Origin: JBBDIM01 sp040880405
GTDB lineage: Bacteria > Planctomycetota > Planctomycetia > Pirellulales > Pirellulaceae
DNA: 64,000 nt
Direction of reading: 5' to 3'
Assembly: GCA_040880405.1 (NCBI GenBank)
Contig: JBBDIM010000079.1
Span: 62,001 to 126,000 of the forward strand
Shown: positions 33,988 through 43,064 of the stretch, piece after piece
Layout: each line of letters starts with the position of its first letter
Position numbering within the stretch: position 1 is the stretch's first letter
Notes under the pieces: generated by a model
The model's input: the letters and a program-made list of their open reading frames with translations, nothing else
Database searches by the model: none
What the model was told of the DNA's origin: nothing
Program-made: the position numbers and the translations under genes

Positions 33988-35280
33988 TCAACGAACCTGA
34001 GGCAAGGCCCGGGGAGAATCCTCCGGAACCGGCGGCAGCCGTCGCCCGACCGAAGGCTGCATGGCAGGCTGGTTATTTCGTCCATCGGAGACGTAAACCG
34101 TCCCAGGCTCGGCTTGTGTGGGCTGGCCTGGACCGCGGAAGGTTAGGCTGGGGCCCGATTCTTCTTCGAGAATTTCCTCTGGTGCATCTTTACCGACGGT
34201 GTCCAGCATTTGCCGAGCCGGCTGGAAACTAGGGTCCGCTTTCAAGGCAGCTTGCCAGTAGTGGATCGCTCCGTCCCGGTCGCCGTTTCGATACAGCAAG
34301 TACCCCAGGTTATAATTCGCGGCAACTGGACCATGAGCGTGTTCCAATTGCGAGTACGCCTCTTCCAATCGCTCGTTGTTGGCTAAGATCGTTGCGATAT
34401 TATTTCGATACCGCCCCTCGGACGGGGCCAATGTAATGGCCTTAAAAACCGAAGCGAGGGCTTCGTCCACTTGCCCCATTTTCGCCTGACAAAGTCCCAG
34501 GTCGTTGTGAACTACCGGGTCGTTGGCATGGGCCTCGGCGGCTCGAAGATAAATCGCCCGCGATTCCGATAAGCGTCCCTCCCGATGCAGCAGCCGAGCA
34601 AAACTGATGAGAGCTCGCCGATTGGTCGGGTACTTTTCCAAGGCACTGCGGTACTGACGCTCCGCTCCTTCCGCATTCCCTTTGTTTTCCAGCACGCGGG
34701 CGGAAGTCAGGTAAACCTCCACTCCCACCTCCGACGGCATATTCGCGAGACTGACTGGATCGTCCTCGGCGACGTTCGGCGTGCTTCGCTTGAACATCCC
34801 CGAAATCGAATCACCGGCCCGTTGGAAAGCACCGCTGATTGGATTGGTGCTCGCCGGTTCCTTTTCCAGAGAATTGATGTACTGATCTAAATTCGGGTTG
34901 GCGGGCCGCGAGGACTCCTCGGTATGCTGGACCGGCCGCACGTTGTCCATCGCTTGGTCGCGTCCCTCAGTCTGAGCGGGAGAAACACCGCGTCCCCGGG
35001 ACGAAGCTTCGCTTCCCTGCGACATCGGCGCGGGAGTGGCAAGGGTGAGTTTACGAGGAGCGACCGCCGATGCCCCCGTCGGTTTGCTGGACGACTCACG
35101 AGCGGCGGTCGCGGTCTCGCGGAGTGAGCGGGGCCCCTTCGGTTTGATGGTCTGCGACTGCGCTGCTAGCGGCGCAAGGAGTAGTCCGACATACACCACC
35201 ACACGCCCACAGGCGATCGGCCATGAGAGACACCCACCAAATTGCCGACCTGTTCCAGAGGAACCTTGAATAGGAAACAC
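33988..35280 (-). CDS. TPR-repeat protein, TadD-like, of the Tad pilus locus
   Basis: 430 residues. The start I chose is the GTG at 35280, six bases after a perfect AAGGAGG (35287-35293 on this strand); the open frame extends 24 codons further up without a start-site signal. A signal-like hydrophobic stretch (RVVVYVGLLLAPLAAQSQ) follows. Residues about 200-370 form at least four tetratricopeptide repeats, recognisable by the pattern of A-E-x-x-Y-x-x-A-L (AERQYRSALEKYPTNRRALI and AIYLRAAEAHANDP). Such TadD-type proteins assist pilus assembly at the outer membrane. It closes the reverse-strand tad cluster, which supports that role, although its sequence outside the TPR region is not recognised. 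Confidence 0.78.
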   Translation of the reverse strand: MFPIQGSSGTGRQFGGCLSWPIACGRVVVYVGLLLAPLAAQSQTIKPKGPRSLRETATAARESSSKPTGASAVAPRKLTLATPAPMSQGSEASSRGRGVSPAQTEGRDQAMDNVRPVQHTEESSRPANPNLDQYINSLEKEPASTNPISGAFQRAGDSISGMFKRSTPNVAEDDPVSLANMPSEVGVEVYLTSARVLENKGNAEGAERQYRSALEKYPTNRRALISFARLLHREGRLSESRAIYLRAAEAHANDPVVHNDLGLCQAKMGQVDEALASVFKAITLAPSEGRYRNNIATILANNERLEEAYSQLEHAHGPVAANYNLGYLLYRNGDRDGAIHYWQAALKADPSFQPARQMLDTVGKDAPEEILEEESGPSLTFRGPGQPTQAEPGTVYVSDGRNNQPAMQPSVGRRLPPVPEDSPRALPQVR

Positions 35281-35560
35281 TCCCCACCTCCTTGTGTTGG
35301 AAACCGCCGCTTCCTTGCGGCGGATATTCCGAGCGCCTTGCCGAATCACCACATTCAGGGCGATCCCCTGTCTTTCATCGGATGCGACGAAGAGATCGTT
35401 CAGTCGAAAACCGGCGGATCCCGCTGATTACGACGATTACGCGGGATGTCGCAAAATGGGACCGTCTCTTGGCGATTCGCATCCCACCCCATCGAACGAG
35501 TCCTGCCTATCGCTGACCGAAGTCCTATTATCCCGGGGGTTACCGCGGGGTTCGCTAAGC

Positions 35561-35599
35561 TTGCTTCCCACGGAACGCTGGCGCACCCGTGGGAAGCAA
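35561..35599. repeat. Perfect 13-bp hairpin between TPR gene and secreted protein gene
   Basis: TTGCTTCCCACGG (35561-35573) pairs exactly with CCGTGGGAAGCAA (35587-35599) across a 13-base loop. It lies downstream of the 176-residue gene on the reverse strand. No T-run follows, so it may be an attenuator, an RNA end stabiliser or a dispersed repeat. Confidence 0.6.
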
Positions 35600-35640
35600 A
35601 CGAAAAGGATTGTTCCAATCTCAGTCGCCCTACCGCCCTG

Positions 35641-36171
35641 TTAAGGTGCCACAGCCGCGGGCAGGCGAGGTGCCGGGATTGAACTGCGTTCGCTCCGATA
35701 GATGTCATCGATGTAATCGGCTGGCCGCGGAATCGGCTCGTTGCCGGTCACGTAAAACTCAGTGGCGTCGGCGTCACCTACCAGACGGAATACCGCGTCA
35801 CGCGTCGATTGAAGGCGTGCTTCGGTCTGATCCTCGGTGAGTCCCCGCAGCACGAATACCGCGCGACGACCCTCGGATCCCATGAGGATCTGCCGAACCT
35901 TCATTTCGCCCCCCCGAGTAATCTGGTGCGATTCCGGGTGGAAATGATTCTCACCAAGGGTATTTTGCAGCCGAATTCCGGCCATCGTCATTTGGTGGTA
36001 GTAGTTTCTGACCGAATCCCGATCAAGCTCGACAAACGGCGAGGGCCAGCAGCGGTTGCGGGCGTAATCGAGTTTCCATTGATTGCTAAACGAAGCCCAA
36101 TCCGCCTGCAAAGCGGTAGTTGAGGTCACGACCACGGTGATCGCAAAGAGCATGATAAATCGATATTTCAT
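35641..36171 (-). CDS. Hypothetical secreted protein within the tad cluster
   Basis: 176 residues. The ATG at 36171 has GGAAGGAAA seven bases upstream. A signal peptide (FIMLFAITVVVTSTTALQAD) opens it; the mature 150 residues have two Trp-rich stretches, many Arg and Asp, and a conserved-looking block FRLVGDADATEFYVTGNEP. No metal-binding or enzymatic motif and no membrane segment were seen. I do not recognise a family. It lies between tadC and the TPR gene, so a role in pilus biogenesis or regulation is inferred from position only. A 13-bp perfect hairpin follows its stop. Confidence 0.72.
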   Translation of the reverse strand: MKYRFIMLFAITVVVTSTTALQADWASFSNQWKLDYARNRCWPSPFVELDRDSVRNYYHQMTMAGIRLQNTLGENHFHPESHQITRGGEMKVRQILMGSEGRRAVFVLRGLTEDQTEARLQSTRDAVFRLVGDADATEFYVTGNEPIPRPADYIDDIYRSERSSIPAPRLPAAVAP

Positions 36172-36376
36172 CGCCGACTTTCCTTCCCTGGAACCGCGCT
36201 TCATCCGAATCTCGCCGCTGGTAAGCGAATCCTTCCTGGACGTCGTAACATGATAAGCTTCATCGGCCGATCAATCGACAAAACACCACATCCGGCCCTT
36301 TAGTCGTTAGAAGGCATAAAACCGTCAAACTCGCGCCGCTTTGCTAGCGGAGAGCGCTAGACGAAGATGCCAGCAC

Positions 36377-36403
36377 AGCCGCCACTCATGAGCAGTGGCG
36401 GCT
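36377..36403 (-). terminator. Strong hairpin after tadC
   Basis: AGCCGCCACT (36377-36386) pairs with AGTGGCGGCT (36394-36403), a 10-bp GC-rich stem with a 7-base loop, nine bases beyond the tadC stop. On the reverse strand no T-run follows, so intrinsic termination is uncertain; it may protect the 3' end of the tad mRNA. Confidence 0.42.
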
Positions 36404-36412
36404 TCATCCACC

Positions 36413-37378
36413 TTACGAGTTTGCCGCCATCATCGGCAACATCTCGCGAACCACGGTAATCGCGGCGGGACCAACCAGCACCACGAAAATACCGGGGAAG
36501 ATGAAGAACACCAGCGGGAAAATCATCTTCACGGCGGTCTTGGCGGCTTTCTCCTCCGCGATTTGACGACGCCGGGTCCGCATCGCGTCACTCTGAACGC
36601 GAAGGGCCTGGGCGATGCTGGAGCCGAATTTATCCGCCTGAATTAAAATGGCCGCCAATGAACGCAGGTCGTCGACGCCGGTTCGGCTACCCAACTCATG
36701 CAGGACCTCAACCCTCGCCCGACCAACTTGTAGCTGGAAGTTGCAGGTTCCGAACTCTTCAGCAATCACGCGATAGGTCCGCTTCATTTCATCCGAAACT
36801 CGCCGCATCGCCTGATCCAAACCCAAGCCCGCTTCGACGCACACCACCATCAGGTCCAAGGCGTCCGGCAGTCCGAGAAAGATCTGCTGCTTACGAGTCT
36901 TTCCCAGATACCACAGTCCGATATCGGGCAGGTAAAACATAAAGGCCAGAATCAACACCGCCTTCAGCATGCCGATCAAATCGTACTGGGCAATCAGAAA
37001 GAAGGCACTACCGCTCGCGACAAGGCCCACCATTAAACTGGCGAACTTCATCCCGAGAAAGGCCGTGGGGGCCCCTTCAGAGCGGAACCCCGCGTGGGAG
37101 AGCTTATCCTTGAGCTTGTTGGCGTCCTTCTCATTGGCAGGTTGCAGAGGCTTGGCCAAGGTCGGAGAGGCTTTCTCCAACATCCGGGCCATCGCGCCCC
37201 CTTTGTTTTTGTCTTTATCGCCACCCTTGCGGAGCGGATCGCGAATTCCCTCCAGACGATCTTCCGCCCGGCTTTGGTCCGGAGATAGAATCGAAAAAAG
37301 GGCGTAGACGATCGCGGCGATTAATCCGAAAACCGATACCACGATGATCGGCGTCAAATTGTTTTGCAGTAATTCCAT
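36413..37378 (-). CDS. tadC: Tad pilus inner-membrane protein TadC (type II secretion F family)
   Basis: 321 residues. A first membrane segment near the N-terminus (IIVVSVFGLIAAIVYALF) is followed by a cytoplasmic linker, two more segments near 115-160 and a C-terminal one near 290-310 (IFPLVFFIFPGIFVVLVGPAA). The F-domain signature LPDALDLMVVCVEAGLGLDQ is present near residue 170, as in all TadB/TadC proteins. It forms the inner-membrane platform with TadB on which the TadA ATPase works. The gene lies ten bases behind tadB, in the usual tadA-tadB-tadC order. The cytoplasmic insert near residues 45-75 is richer in Lys and Asp than typical. Confidence 0.9.
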   Translation of the reverse strand: MELLQNNLTPIIVVSVFGLIAAIVYALFSILSPDQSRAEDRLEGIRDPLRKGGDKDKNKGGAMARMLEKASPTLAKPLQPANEKDANKLKDKLSHAGFRSEGAPTAFLGMKFASLMVGLVASGSAFFLIAQYDLIGMLKAVLILAFMFYLPDIGLWYLGKTRKQQIFLGLPDALDLMVVCVEAGLGLDQAMRRVSDEMKRTYRVIAEEFGTCNFQLQVGRARVEVLHELGSRTGVDDLRSLAAILIQADKFGSSIAQALRVQSDAMRTRRRQIAEEKAAKTAVKMIFPLVFFIFPGIFVVLVGPAAITVVREMLPMMAANS

Positions 37379-37388
37379 GGTTCGATGC

Positions 37389-38360
37389 TTACACCTTGAT
37401 GTCGATGATTTTATGAATAACCCAGGCCCCTAGTAACTGCATCACCACCGCCCCGGCCAGCATTTGGTTGCCCAGCGGATCGGTGAACAGGGTCATCACG
37501 TAGGACGGATTTAGCCGCCACATGACAATGAACAGCACCGGGGGTAGCCCCAAAAGCACAATCCCGGAAATTCGGCCTTCCCCGGTGAGGGCCTGAATCT
37601 GTCCGTAAAGTTCCATTCGCATCCGAATCAAACGACCGATTTTGTCGAGGATTTCAGCCAGGTCACCACCCGTCTGACGCTGCAAAATAATCGCCGTGGC
37701 GAAGAATTTGAGGTCGAGGTTGGGAACTCGCTCGGTCATGTTGGTAATCGAGTTCTCCAAAGAGACACCCAGATTCTGGGCCTCAAACGCATCTCGAAAT
37801 TCGCCGCCGATCGGCTCTTGCATCTCGTCTGCCACGAGTTGAAAACCAGCACCCAGACTATGTCCGGCGCGCAGGGCCCTGGCAATCAATTCCAGGGCAT
37901 CGGGAAGTTGCTTTCCGAAGGCCGCTAAACGAGACCCTCGTTTCCACCAAGCCCAGAGCAAGGGCAGGAAACCAACCACGATCGCCATGACCGGACCGAA
38001 GTAAAATGGCAAACCCAACAGGATCGGCACCACGGCGGCACCAGCCGCCAGCCCGGCGGAGATCATTACGAAATTCCCAACCGACGTATCAATCGCCGCC
38101 TGATCCAGGTACAGGCGAAGGTTGAAGTATTTTGAAATCCACTCGATTAGGGCACCGGTGTCGGTTTCGTCCTCGGCGTAGAGCAGGCTGTTTTGCTCAC
38201 TTCCCTTGGCCCCCTTATGTGAGGTGGCTCCCGCCAGGATCTCCAGGCGGTTCTCCAAATCTTCGTTCGCGCCGCTGCGGAACATCAGAGCCACGCCACC
38301 TACCAAGGTGGCGATCCCCACGAAAACCAGGATCGGAATCAGTACAGTTAGTGATACCAT
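37389..38360 (-). CDS. tadB: Tad pilus inner-membrane protein TadB (type II secretion F family)
   Basis: 323 residues, paralogous to TadC. Membrane segments lie near 6-27 (IPILVFVGIATLVGGVALMF), about 98-140 (ISAGLAAGAAVVPILLGLPF and AIVVGFLPLLWAWW) and at the C-terminus. The F-domain block reads LPDALELIARALRAGHSLGA, followed by the helical cytoplasmic domain. With TadC it forms the pilus platform. The gap to tadA is 30 bases and to tadC 10, consistent with one transcript. The segment at 45-75 is Lys/Ser-rich and probably unstructured. Confidence 0.9.
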   Translation of the reverse strand: MVSLTVLIPILVFVGIATLVGGVALMFRSGANEDLENRLEILAGATSHKGAKGSEQNSLLYAEDETDTGALIEWISKYFNLRLYLDQAAIDTSVGNFVMISAGLAAGAAVVPILLGLPFYFGPVMAIVVGFLPLLWAWWKRGSRLAAFGKQLPDALELIARALRAGHSLGAGFQLVADEMQEPIGGEFRDAFEAQNLGVSLENSITNMTERVPNLDLKFFATAIILQRQTGGDLAEILDKIGRLIRMRMELYGQIQALTGEGRISGIVLLGLPPVLFIVMWRLNPSYVMTLFTDPLGNQMLAGAVVMQLLGAWVIHKIIDIKV

Positions 38361-38390
38361 CGTCTTTACTCGATACGAATGTCTGGTGGA

Positions 38391-39713
38391 TTAGTCTTGC
38401 AACATGATCCGTTGGCGGAAGGCACTCGCGGGCAAACGCACCCCAGAGGACTCCAGCCGATCCATGAATGTGGGGCGAACCCCGGTTGATTCAAAATAGC
38501 CGCGAGCCCTGCCCGTTTCGTCGATGCCGGTTTGGTTGTAACGATAGACGTCCTGCATCACCACGGTATCCTGTTCCATGCCGATCACTTCGGTGATGTG
38601 GGTGACGCGTCGCGGACCTCCCTGCAACCGGTTGGCCTGGATAATCAGGTCGACACCGCTGGCGATTTGTTGTCGCATCGCCTTGATGGGCAGCTCGAAT
38701 CCCGCCATCGAGATCAAGGTCTCGACACGCGCGATCGCGTCACGCGGCGTGTTGGCGTGGATGGTGGTCATCGATCCTTCGTGACCGGTATTCATGGCCT
38801 GAAGCATGTCGAGGGTTTCTCCACCACGACACTCACCAATGATGATCCGTTCCGGACGCATACGCAGTGCATTGCGGACGAGGTCGGTGGCCGTCACCGC
38901 CCCTTTCCCCTCCACATTCGAAGGACGTGTTTCGAGCCGGACCACATGGTCTTGTTGCAACTGAAGCTCCGCCGCGTCCTCGATCGTCACGATTCGCTCG
39001 GAACTGGAGATGAAGCTCGATAGCGTGTTGAGCAAGGTTGTTTTACCGGAACCAGTACCGCCGGAGATAATGATATTGAGCCGGGCCTTGATCGCCCCCT
39101 CCAACAGCATCACCATCTCTGGTGTGAACGCCTTATAGTTGAGCAAGTCTTCCAGCTTAAGCGGATTCGCCCCGAACCGCCGAATGGAAACCGAGGCCCC
39201 ATCCAATGCCAAGGGGGGGATAATCGCGTTGAAACGGGACCCATCAGGCAGCCGGGCATCCACCATCGGGCAGGTTTCGTCGACGCGGCGACCGACCCGG
39301 GAAACGATCCGATCGATGATCTGTAGCAGGTGTTCGTTGTCGCGGAAGGTGACGGTGCTTTTCTCCATCTTGCCGCTACGCTCGCAGTAGATGTTCTTCG
39401 GCCCGTTGATCAGAATATCGCTGATCGTGTGGTCCTTCAGCAACAACTCCAGCGGCCCCAGGCCGAACGTTTCGTCCAGGACTTCCTCGACTAGGCGTTC
39501 CCGTTCATTCCGATTGAGCAGAGTCTCTTCGGTATCGCACAGGTGCTCGACGACCAGGCGAATCTCGCGGCGGAGCATGTCGCCTTCCAGCTCGCCCACC
39601 TTCGACAGATCGAGCTTATCGACCAGCTTGCCGTGAATCTTACGCTTGAGCGTTTCGAACTCACCCTGCTTGGATGTAGGTGGAGTTTTGGTATCCGTCG
39701 TTCCAGTACGCAT
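38391..39713 (-). CDS. tadA: Tad pilus assembly ATPase TadA/CpaF
   Basis: 440 residues from ATG 39713, which has GGAAGGAATG nine bases upstream; a longer reading adds 19 unconvincing residues. Hexameric ATPase that powers Flp pilus extension and retraction. The Walker A is IISGGTGSGKTTLLNTL near residue 230; the Asp box/Walker B is ERIIIGECRGGETLDMLQ and the following His box GHEGSMTTIHAN is intact. The N-terminal domain contains the CpaF-type helical head (GPLELLLKDHTISDILING). Length is normal. It sits between tadZ and tadB in the common order and shares their direction; the 194-base gap to tadZ could hold an internal promoter, but none is evident. Confidence 0.95.
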   Translation of the reverse strand: MRTGTTDTKTPPTSKQGEFETLKRKIHGKLVDKLDLSKVGELEGDMLRREIRLVVEHLCDTEETLLNRNERERLVEEVLDETFGLGPLELLLKDHTISDILINGPKNIYCERSGKMEKSTVTFRDNEHLLQIIDRIVSRVGRRVDETCPMVDARLPDGSRFNAIIPPLALDGASVSIRRFGANPLKLEDLLNYKAFTPEMVMLLEGAIKARLNIIISGGTGSGKTTLLNTLSSFISSSERIVTIEDAAELQLQQDHVVRLETRPSNVEGKGAVTATDLVRNALRMRPERIIIGECRGGETLDMLQAMNTGHEGSMTTIHANTPRDAIARVETLISMAGFELPIKAMRQQIASGVDLIIQANRLQGGPRRVTHITEVIGMEQDTVVMQDVYRYNQTGIDETGRARGYFESTGVRPTFMDRLESSGVRLPASAFRQRIMLQD

Positions 39714-39907
39714 GGAATCATTCCTTCCGTTGCCGACCAAGGGTAACTCACCACGAGATGATGGCGACACGGGCCGTGTCGCGGGGTGCCGAAACTCCGC
39801 CGACTTTGTGGATTCAATCGGTCAGGCAAACAACCCTGGAAAAGATAGCTCACGTTCCAAGCGATGGTGGAATCGGAGCACGGAAAATTCAGAGTGTCCC
39901 TTGTTTC

Positions 39908-41152
39908 CTATTTGGCCGTATCGGCGGATTGCTCCGATTCGACCGGTTTCTCCCCCTTCGAGGATAAAAAACCGAACCAGCGCCCTTTTTTGCCCTTACT
40001 AGTCGTGGCTTTGGCCGCGTTGTCGCCGGAAATCGCCTCGGCCAAACCGGTCATCGATTGCGTAATCGCGGCTCGTGGCGCCTGTTCAATCAACGGGACT
40101 CCATTGTTGCGGACCTCAACCATCGTGCGATAGTCGTTGGGAATCTGCCAGAAGATCTCCGTTCCAACGGTTTCCTGAGCCTTCTTCATGCTGATCTCAC
40201 CATTTTCCAGCCCGACTCGGTTAATCACCACCTTGGTCTTCTCTTTCAATCCGTCGATCTCCGCGAACGACATCATGAGACGGACCACGTTTCGCAGACA
40301 AGGAAGATCCAGTTGGATGGTCATCAAGTTGACATGGGCCTCTTTCATGGCGAGCATGTCCAGCGGCGAATAAGCCTTGGAGGTATCGATAATCAGGTGC
40401 GTGAAGGTCGCCTTCATCAGCCCGATTACCCGCTGAAACTCCTCGGGGCTGATCGGTGACTCATCCTGAAGCTGCACCGGCCGAGGCAACAGGTAGAGCC
40501 CTGAGCTGTGCTGCGTGAGTGACCGTTTAAGCAGGTTGAAGTCCAACCGTTTGATGTTTTGGGCGACATCGATCAAGGTGTAGTCGGGAATGGTATCCAG
40601 GAAAACGTCGGCGTCCCCCAGGGCCAGATCCAGATCGATCAGGCAAACATTGTTTCGTTCATTCGAGGCGAGGATACATCCCAGATTGACCGCCAGACTC
40701 GTCGCGCCGACACCGCCGGTTGCCCCGCAGATGGTAATCACCTTGCACCCGCGCGACTTCGTGGTACCCTGCCCGAAACGTTGGCTCCCGATTCGCTGCA
40801 AGGCGTTGATCAGCTCATCCAGACCGATGGGATGATTTAGAAACTCCTTGGCACCGGCCCGCATCGCCCGCAATATGAGCTGGCCATCGGTGGAGCTGCT
40901 GACCACCAGGATCGAGCAGTCCGGTGTTGTGTCATGCACTTCCTGAATCAGACGCAGGGCCCGATCCGGATCGGCATCCAGTGAGACAATCCCGATATCG
41001 GGATTGGTCTGCCCCACCACATCCGCAAAGAACTCATAGCGAGAGCATTCGGCCTCTAGCCATACGATATCCATTCCCAACAAAGTCGACTTCAAAGACT
41101 CACGAGTGGAATCTTTAGGATCGACCAGGGCGACTCGTAATACGTTACTCAT
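39908..41152 (-). CDS. tadZ: Tad pilus localisation protein TadZ/CpaE
   Basis: 414 residues. The N-terminal 120 residues resemble a response-regulator receiver (ALVDPKDSTRESLKSTLL and the beta-strand with SILVVSSSTDG), lacking a convincing phosphorylation site. The C-terminal ParA/MinD-like domain starts ITICGATGGVGATSLAVN: the Walker A is strongly deviant, with Thr in place of the signature Lys and Ala in place of the P-loop Lys, as happens in TadZ/CpaE proteins that do not hydrolyse ATP well. The second strand (CLIDLDLALGDADVFL) and the DTSKAYSPLDM switch block are normal. It positions the pilus machine at the pole. The C-terminus ends in a Lys/Ser/Glu-rich tail. Confidence 0.9.
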   Translation of the reverse strand: MSNVLRVALVDPKDSTRESLKSTLLGMDIVWLEAECSRYEFFADVVGQTNPDIGIVSLDADPDRALRLIQEVHDTTPDCSILVVSSSTDGQLILRAMRAGAKEFLNHPIGLDELINALQRIGSQRFGQGTTKSRGCKVITICGATGGVGATSLAVNLGCILASNERNNVCLIDLDLALGDADVFLDTIPDYTLIDVAQNIKRLDFNLLKRSLTQHSSGLYLLPRPVQLQDESPISPEEFQRVIGLMKATFTHLIIDTSKAYSPLDMLAMKEAHVNLMTIQLDLPCLRNVVRLMMSFAEIDGLKEKTKVVINRVGLENGEISMKKAQETVGTEIFWQIPNDYRTMVEVRNNGVPLIEQAPRAAITQSMTGLAEAISGDNAAKATTSKGKKGRWFGFLSSKGEKPVESEQSADTAK

Positions 41153-41259
41153 GGCGGAAAATTCTCAACACAGGCGAAACAACAAGAGCGATCCGGAATT
41201 CCCACGCGGCAACTGAATGCCGCGATAGGGAATTCTAGATCGCGTTATTCCCCCAGGTG

Positions 41260-42969
41260 TTAAAAATCGAGAGAGTCATATCCTGTCGGACCAATCAACC
41301 CCGGAGTGCCGGGGGCCGGTGCCGCCGGTAATCGCGAATTTGAGGACGGCACCGAAGTTGAGGCGCTGCCCTGGCTCGACGACCGCGGACGACTTGAGAC
41401 CGGTTGTTCGCGAGACTCACGTGGGCCAGAGGGGGTGAATACACCCTGCGAGCCTAGGTCGTCGGCGGTCTGACCATTCCGGCGGACCTCAATCAGGGGT
41501 GCTCCCTGAGGAATTTCCTCACCATGATGAATCATGGGGCCCATGCCGGGCTGCTCGTGCATCATCCCGTCATACGGTCCGCAGGCTGGTTTCTCCATGT
41601 AACCCTTCCAGAACAACTCGTTGGTGGTCGGCATCCCACTATGATCCCCTGGCAAGGCACATGGGGCATCGTGCAGATCGACCGCTCCGATCAACTCCGG
41701 TGTCACCACAATCAGCAGCTCCACCTCGTTACGGCGTTGCCGAGTGCGGCGGAACGGGACGCCGATGTAGGGCATGTCCGAAATATAAGGCAAACCTCGC
41801 TTCTCGATTTCCACTTTTTCCTGAATCAAACCGGCCAGGGCCAAGGTCTGCCCCGCCTGCATTTCGACCGCCGTATCGACCCAGCGAGTGCGGAAACCGG
41901 GAGTCCCGTTCACCCCGAGACTCGCATCCACTTCGCTAACCATGGGGCGAACTTCCAGTCGCAAGTTGCCGTTGCCCAGCACGATCGGCACGAAATCGAC
42001 CCGGGTACCAAACTCCTTAAACTCGATGGAGTTGGTTCCTAAACCAGAGGCGACCTCGATCGGCACTTCACCACCGGTAAGGAAGCTGGCGGGACGACCG
42101 CTGATCGATGTCAGGGTCGGCTCGGATAGCAATTTGGCCAGGTTTTTTTGTTCCAAGGCCTCGACAAACCCGAAGAATCCACTGTTATTTCCCAACACGC
42201 CGAAGGTCATCGTTCCCGCACCGGCACCTGGGATCTCACCGGCGGACAAAGCGACCCCTTCGATAATCCCGCTCACACTGGAAGTAATAAAGTCGTTGCC
42301 GTTAAAGGCTGCAAAGTCGATCCCGAGGGTCTCGAGTTTAGTTCGAGAAACTTCGTAAACCTTGACCTTAAGAGCGACCTGTTGGGCACCCCCAACATTG
42401 ATATTGTTGATTACCCGCGGATAGTAGTCTTCGGCCATCGCCACAATTCGGCTAACCGCCTCAGGCCGATCAACGTAGCCGGAGAGCACCACGCTGCTGG
42501 CTAACGGACGGACTTTAATCGTGGAGTTGGGAAACTCCGATTCCAGCAGCATCTGAAGTTCACGGCCGTCGCCGATCACTACCACGTCGACCGTGTGGAT
42601 GCTGCCATCCTCGGTCCACAGGTTGACCTGCGTCACCCCCGGTTTGGTGGCCGAGACTTGAATCTTAGTGGGAGACAGGGGCGTCAGCTTCAATAGATCA
42701 GGATTGTTGACTTGGGCCTTGGGAATTTTGCTGTCCAAGGTAAAGATGCGGCTGGAGTTGACGATCATCTCCAACCGCTGATTCGGCGCATCAACCTGAA
42801 AATTGACGCCGGGTGTTTCCGGCGACAGGGTTTCTGGTGACACGTTTCCCGGCACCTGCGCCGAAGCTAAATTGACGCTCCACGCACCCCCAACCCCAAG
42901 GGACAGGGCAACCGCAAGTGCTAGGGCAATCAGCACGGAAAACCGCGCTCTCGGCTGTGAGATTATCAT
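41260..42969 (-). CDS. rcpA: Tad pilus secretin RcpA/CpaC
   Basis: 569 residues with an N-terminal signal region (ALALAVALSLGVGGAWSVNLASA). Pilus formation N-terminal domain at about 55-120, then a BON-like domain with EFPNSTIKVRPLASSVVLSG near 145, and the secretin pore domain with VYEVSRTKLETLGIDF, LLSEPTLTSISGRPASFLTGG and FRRTRQRRNEVELLIVVTPEL, all typical of type II/Tad secretins. A C-terminal Pro/Ser-rich tail of about 130 residues (from about 440) is longer than in common CpaC. It forms the outer-membrane channel through which the Flp pilus leaves the cell, and supports the presence of an outer membrane in this organism. Confidence 0.94.
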   Translation of the reverse strand: MIISQPRARFSVLIALALAVALSLGVGGAWSVNLASAQVPGNVSPETLSPETPGVNFQVDAPNQRLEMIVNSSRIFTLDSKIPKAQVNNPDLLKLTPLSPTKIQVSATKPGVTQVNLWTEDGSIHTVDVVVIGDGRELQMLLESEFPNSTIKVRPLASSVVLSGYVDRPEAVSRIVAMAEDYYPRVINNINVGGAQQVALKVKVYEVSRTKLETLGIDFAAFNGNDFITSSVSGIIEGVALSAGEIPGAGAGTMTFGVLGNNSGFFGFVEALEQKNLAKLLSEPTLTSISGRPASFLTGGEVPIEVASGLGTNSIEFKEFGTRVDFVPIVLGNGNLRLEVRPMVSEVDASLGVNGTPGFRTRWVDTAVEMQAGQTLALAGLIQEKVEIEKRGLPYISDMPYIGVPFRRTRQRRNEVELLIVVTPELIGAVDLHDAPCALPGDHSGMPTTNELFWKGYMEKPACGPYDGMMHEQPGMGPMIHHGEEIPQGAPLIEVRRNGQTADDLGSQGVFTPSGPRESREQPVSSRPRSSSQGSASTSVPSSNSRLPAAPAPGTPGLIGPTGYDSLDF

Positions 42970-43064
42970 CCGTGATTTCCTTAAGACGATATCCGTCTAT
43001 TTCATCCTTGAAATTGGATACTACGCTAAAACTGGCTGTTGCCCTCGCTCATCACCAAGCGGCG

